From the NCBI GenBank assembly GCA_964525595.1, contig CAZGHF010000002.1, positions 1 through 64,000 on the forward strand: 64,000 nucleotides of DNA, in the 5' to 3' direction. Every line of letters begins with the position of its first letter. Positions within the stretch are counted from its first letter, which is position 1. Shown here in pieces: positions 60,642 through 64,000 of this stretch. The position numbers and the translations under genes are program-made. Source of the DNA: CAZGHF01 sp964525595. Lineage in GTDB: Bacteria > Patescibacteriota > Minisyncoccia > UBA6257 > GWB1-50-10. The notes beneath the pieces are model-generated. The model worked only from the letters and a program-made list of their open reading frames with translations. It made no database searches and was not told the origin of the DNA.

Positions 60642-62203
60642 TATCGTTATTTTTCCTCTCTTACGGAGTCTTAGGTTACAATCTTTATCACCATCAAATT
60701 TTGAAGGGTGACTATTATTTTGAAAAAGCCGAGGCGCGGAGTGAATTTCAGAAAGAACTTGAGCTAAGGAGGGGTCAGATTTTTTTTACCGACCGGAACG
60801 GTAACAGTACTGCCGTTGCTCAAAACAGAGATTATCCGGTTGTTTTTGCCTCACCCAAAGAGATTGAAGACGCCGCTCTCGCGGCAAAGCTTTTGAGTCC
60901 GATTGTCGGGGAGGATGAAGAAAGGCTTGCGACGGCTCTTGGCAACCCTCGCAGTCTTTTTTATCCGCTTATTGATAAAGCGAGCGAGGAAGAAATAAAA
61001 ACGGTCGAGAGTCTGAATCTGAAAGGGATTTACATAAATGAAAGACAATATCGTTTTTATCCTTTTTATAATCTTTCCTCTCATCTCCTTGGTTTTGTTG
61101 GCTTGAACGAAGACACCGACGTGCCAACGGGTCTCTACGGCTTGGAGAAATTTAAAAATAATGAACTTAAAGAGGGCAAAGATTTAAATCTTACAATTGA
61201 TATAAGTCTACAAAGCGAGGCTGAGCAGGTGCTGGAAGACCTTATCCGGGATTTCGAGGCGGTAGGCGGAACGGTGATAATAGAAGAACCGACGACCGGA
61301 AAGATTCTTGCTCTGGCTTCGGCGCCGGATTTTGACCCCAATTCTTATGGGAATTTTCCGGTTAAGAATTTTTTAAACCCGGCTCTGGCTAGTATTTATG
61401 AACCCGGTTCGGTTTTCAAACCGATTACAATGGCTATGGGTATCGACTTGGGTGTAATTTCTCCGGACACCACTTACGTTGATAAAGGGCGGGTTACTTT
61501 AAACGGCAAAACCATTCTCAATTGGGACAAGAAGGCCTACGGTGAAATTACGATGACTAACGTACTTGAACGCTCCGTAAATACCGGCGCCGTTTTTGCG
61601 GAGAGTAAAATCGGTCACGAAGCTTTTCTGGAATATTCGAAAGATTTTGGTTTTGGCGAGATCTCCGGTATTGATTTGCCGGATGAAGTAATCGGGAGCT
61701 TGAGAAGTCTTGAAAGAAAAGATGCGCGGGATATTGATTTTGCGACCGCTTCTTTCGGACAAGGACCGGCAGTAACGCCTATCCAGCTCATAAATGCCTA
61801 TTCGGCAATAGCGTCCGGCGGAGTCCTTATGCGTCCCTATATTCTTGCCTCCGAGAGTCCGAAAGTCATAAGACGGGTTATAGATGAAGAGACAGCTTTA
61901 GAAGTAATCGGGATGATGGAATCAGCGGTGAATAAGGCCGAGGTGGCGGTCATTAAAGGTTATGGAGTGGCTGGCAAGACCGGAACGGCTCAAGTGCCGG
62001 ACTTTGAGCGCGGCGGTTATGGGGATGAGCTCATTCACAACTTTGTCGGTTTTGCGCCGACTTCAAATCCGCGGTTTGTCATTCTCGTAAAAATTGACAA
62101 GCCTAAGAGCTCTCTTGCGGGACTTACAGTTGTCCCGGCTTTCAGAAAGCTTACCGAGTACGTTTTGAATTATTATCATATTGCTCCGGATAGGGTAGAG
62201 TGA
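60617..62203 (+). CDS. ftsI: peptidoglycan transpeptidase FtsI (PBP3)
   Basis: 528 residues: an N-terminal anchor (FRFIALISLFFLSYGVLGY), the pedestal domain with RRGQIFFTDRNG, and the transpeptidase domain with EPGSVFKPIT (SxxK), ERSVNTG (SxN) and AGKTGTAQ (KTG). It makes the septal peptidoglycan cross-links. The start overlaps ftsL. It is the partner of the PBP2 at 20440. Confidence 0.93.
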   Translation: MAFRFIALISLFFLSYGVLGYNLYHHQILKGDYYFEKAEARSEFQKELELRRGQIFFTDRNGNSTAVAQNRDYPVVFASPKEIEDAALAAKLLSPIVGEDEERLATALGNPRSLFYPLIDKASEEEIKTVESLNLKGIYINERQYRFYPFYNLSSHLLGFVGLNEDTDVPTGLYGLEKFKNNELKEGKDLNLTIDISLQSEAEQVLEDLIRDFEAVGGTVIIEEPTTGKILALASAPDFDPNSYGNFPVKNFLNPALASIYEPGSVFKPITMAMGIDLGVISPDTTYVDKGRVTLNGKTILNWDKKAYGEITMTNVLERSVNTGAVFAESKIGHEAFLEYSKDFGFGEISGIDLPDEVIGSLRSLERKDARDIDFATASFGQGPAVTPIQLINAYSAIASGGVLMRPYILASESPKVIRRVIDEETALEVIGMMESAVNKAEVAVIKGYGVAGKTGTAQVPDFERGGYGDELIHNFVGFAPTSNPRFVILVKIDKPKSSLAGLTVVPAFRKLTEYVLNYYHIAPDRVE

Positions 62204-62252
62204 AAAGAACACGGAAAGCGAGCGCCGAAGTTTGTGGTAAAATTATCACAGT

Positions 62253-63554
62253 ATGAAATTCCTATTTCTACCAGTATTGAAATTTTTAATGAGGTGGCTC
62301 GCTGAGCTCACCCTGATTCGTTACGAACCGGGTGTTATAGGCATAACCGGCAGTGTCGGCAAGACTTCAACTAAGGCGGCGCTCGCCGCGGTTTTAAGCT
62401 CGGATCGCCGGGTAAGGGCCGCCGGTAAAAGCTTTAACAACGAGCTTGGCCTTCCTCTTACGATTTTGGGAAACTGGGATTCGACTGAAGGATTTTTTTT
62501 CTGGCCGAAGGTTTTGGTTTTAGGACTCTTCCAGCTTTTAAAAAAGAACCCTTCTTATCCCCAAATTATTGTTTTGGAATACGGAGTGGACAGGCCCGGT
62601 GACATGGACTATCTCGTCCGTATCGCCCGGTCGCAGGTAGGAATTGTGACTGCTCTTTCGGACATTCCCGTTCACGTTGAATTTTTTGCCAGCCCGGAAG
62701 CAGTAGGGCGTGAGAAAGCAAAAATGGTAGGAGCCTTGCCTGTTACCGGCTTTGCCATTTTGAACGGCGACGATGCGTCGGTTCTTGAAATGAAAAAAGA
62801 AACACGGGCTCACCCTATGACTTTTGGTTTTTCCCGGGGAGTTGAAATGCGAATATCGGGATTTCAAAACCAACTTGATAAAAAGTTCAAGGGAGTATCT
62901 TTCAAACTAAATTATGGAGGGACTGCGGTGCCGGTAAAAATTGAAGGCGTTTTCGGCCGGTCCCACGCTTATGCCGCCGCCGCCGCCTGCGCTGCCGGTT
63001 TGATTTACGGGATGAACCTCGGTAAAATGGCCGAAGCACTCTCAAGTTATGAACCGCTGGCTGGTCGGCTCCGTCTCGTTCCGGGTATAAAAGAGAGTTT
63101 CGTAATTGATGACACTTACAATTCTTCGCCGGTTGCCGCTTACGAAGCGCTCCGTGTTTTGGGGAGTCTAAAGGCGAAAAGGAAGATAGCCGTTTTGGGC
63201 GACATGTTGGAGCTTGGTAAGTACACCATGGAGGCGCATGAGGAGGTGGGAAAGCTCGTTTCCAAAAACGCGGATTTCTTGATTACCGTTGGGAATCGGG
63301 CTAAATTCATCGCCGAGCGGGCAGTAAAATCGGGATTTTCCAAGAAAAAGATTATAACTTTCTTGGATGTTAACGAAGCCGGTTTGGAACTTCAGAGAAA
63401 AATGCAAAAGGGTGATTTGATTTTAGTAAAGGGTTCGCAGTCAGTAAGGATGGAGAAAATTGTGAAAGAAGTTATGCTTGAACCGCAAAAAGCGGAAGAA
63501 CTTCTGGTTCGCCAGAGCCCGGTCTGGTTAAGGAAGAGAGGATTGTACGGCTAA
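62253..63554 (+). CDS. murF: UDP-N-acetylmuramoyl-tripeptide--D-Ala-D-Ala ligase MurF
   Basis: 433 residues: ATP-binding GITGSVGKTSTKAAL, NNELGLPLTIL, GVDRPGDMDYL, the central domain FAILNGDDASVLEM, and the C-terminal DDTYNSSPVAAYEALRVL, GDMLELG and VKGSQSVRMEKIVKE. It adds D-Ala-D-Ala to the UDP-MurNAc peptide. A short N-terminal hydrophobic segment may tether it. Separated from ftsI by 49 bases. Confidence 0.93.
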   Translation: MKFLFLPVLKFLMRWLAELTLIRYEPGVIGITGSVGKTSTKAALAAVLSSDRRVRAAGKSFNNELGLPLTILGNWDSTEGFFFWPKVLVLGLFQLLKKNPSYPQIIVLEYGVDRPGDMDYLVRIARSQVGIVTALSDIPVHVEFFASPEAVGREKAKMVGALPVTGFAILNGDDASVLEMKKETRAHPMTFGFSRGVEMRISGFQNQLDKKFKGVSFKLNYGGTAVPVKIEGVFGRSHAYAAAAACAAGLIYGMNLGKMAEALSSYEPLAGRLRLVPGIKESFVIDDTYNSSPVAAYEALRVLGSLKAKRKIAVLGDMLELGKYTMEAHEEVGKLVSKNADFLITVGNRAKFIAERAVKSGFSKKKIITFLDVNEAGLELQRKMQKGDLILVKGSQSVRMEKIVKEVMLEPQKAEELLVRQSPVWLRKRGLYG

Positions 63555-63556
63555 GG

Positions 63557-63628
63557 GCTCCCATCGTCTAGTGGTTAGGACAAGAGCTTCTCAAGCTCTA
63601 AACCGGGGTTCGATTCCCCGTGGGAGCG
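63557..63628 (+). tRNA. tRNA-Glu (anticodon CTC)
   Basis: Acceptor stem GCTCCCA/TGGGAGC, anticodon stem AGAGC/GCTCT with loop TTCTCAA (CTC), T arm CGGGG-TTCGATT-CCCCG. Discriminator G; CCA not encoded. It starts 2 bases after murF. Confidence 0.95.
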
Positions 63629-63642
63629 CAAGTAATAACAAA

Positions 63643-64000
63643 ATGGGAATTTTATACATCGTTGCAACTCCGGTCGGCAATCTAGGAGATGTAACATTCA
63701 GAGCGATTGAGACGCTCCGCGATTCGGACCTGATATTGGCAGAAGATACGCGGGTAACAAAAAAGCTTTTAAGCCACTACGGTGTAAAAACGCCAGTCAA
63801 GCGATACGACGAGCACGTGGGTCCGAAAGTTTATGACGACATCGCTGAATTTTTAGAGAGCGGAAAATCAATCGCCTTGGTGAGTGATGCCGGCACACCG
63901 GGCATCTCCGATCCCGGTCCGCGGCTTATTGAGTTTTTAAGAACAAGAATTCCCGAAGTAAAGGTTGTTTCCGTGCCGGGACCGGCGGCTCTTATTGCCG
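63643..64000 (+). CDS. rsmI: 16S rRNA (cytidine-1402-2'-O)-methyltransferase RsmI (3' truncated)
   Basis: The gene runs off the window. The visible 119 residues start MGILYIVATPVGNLGDVTFRAIETL and include LAEDTRVTKKLLSHYG, ALVSDAGTPGISDPGPRLIE and VPGPAALIA, the tetrapyrrole-methylase fold of RsmI. It modifies the same 16S nucleotide as RsmH, whose gene lies 3.3 kb upstream. Confidence 0.96.
   Translation, partial: MGILYIVATPVGNLGDVTFRAIETLRDSDLILAEDTRVTKKLLSHYGVKTPVKRYDEHVGPKVYDDIAEFLESGKSIALVSDAGTPGISDPGPRLIEFLRTRIPEVKVVSVPGPAALIA

Overview
The window looks like a scaffold from a Candidate Phyla Radiation (Patescibacteria) genome, most likely a Parcubacteria-type lineage. This rests on gene style, not on a marker tree: a cysteine-rich protein family I associate with this radiation, a DUF5652-like peptide, an UPF0182 protein, tRNA genes without encoded CCA, short GC-rich palindromes between and inside genes, and almost all genes on one strand. 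A run of ten N at 50888-50897 shows it is a scaffolded, probably metagenomic, assembly. Two single-base lesions in core genes (mreB, grpE) may be errors of that assembly.

Layout. 1-14.9 kb: eight tandem paralogues of large cysteine-rich zinc-ribbon proteins of unknown function, with a leucyl aminopeptidase (pepA) between the second and third and a 97-residue protein at the end. 15.2-16.9 kb: a membrane-anchored extracellular protein on the minus strand. 17.0-26.7 kb: a housekeeping run (proS, mreB-mreC-mreD, PBP2, greA, lysS, a nucleotidyltransferase, serS, ftsQ). 26.8-29.9 kb: small single-gene units, each with its own promoter or strong Shine-Dalgarno and hairpin terminator, several with G/C-rich third codon positions; metK lies among them behind an S-box (SAM-I) riboswitch. 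30-41.6 kb: an accessory, defence-like island.

The island holds an AbrB-type regulator and the remnant of a second copy behind identical 60-bp repeats, a possible restriction endonuclease, a LexA repressor fused in one chain to a DNA methyltransferase with a long dyad operator, an HNH protein, a PD-(D/E)XK-DGQHR (DndB-like) fusion, and an operon of a Vsr-cytosine methyltransferase fusion, a double-GHKL ATPase and a receiver-domain protein. 41.6-49.7 kb: small metabolic, membrane and stress genes, rarA and a UPF0182 protein. 49.8-52.3 kb: a membrane glycosyltransferase (split by the gap) and a pilin-like protein. 52.4-56.9 kb: grpE-dnaK-membrane protein-dnaJ. 57.4-58.5 kb: rplJ-rplL behind an L10 leader. 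58.7-64 kb: tRNA-Val, the division/cell-wall cluster mraZ-rsmH-ftsL-ftsI-murF, tRNA-Glu and the start of rsmI.

How it fits together: the two core blocks encode cell elongation (MreBCD, PBP2) and division/peptidoglycan synthesis (MraZ, RsmH, FtsL, FtsI, MurF, FtsQ), with aminoacyl-tRNA synthetases and chaperones. The most unusual parts are the LexA-methyltransferase fusion with its symmetric divergent operator, the Vsr-Dcm/GHKL/receiver operon, and the modular cysteine-rich array.
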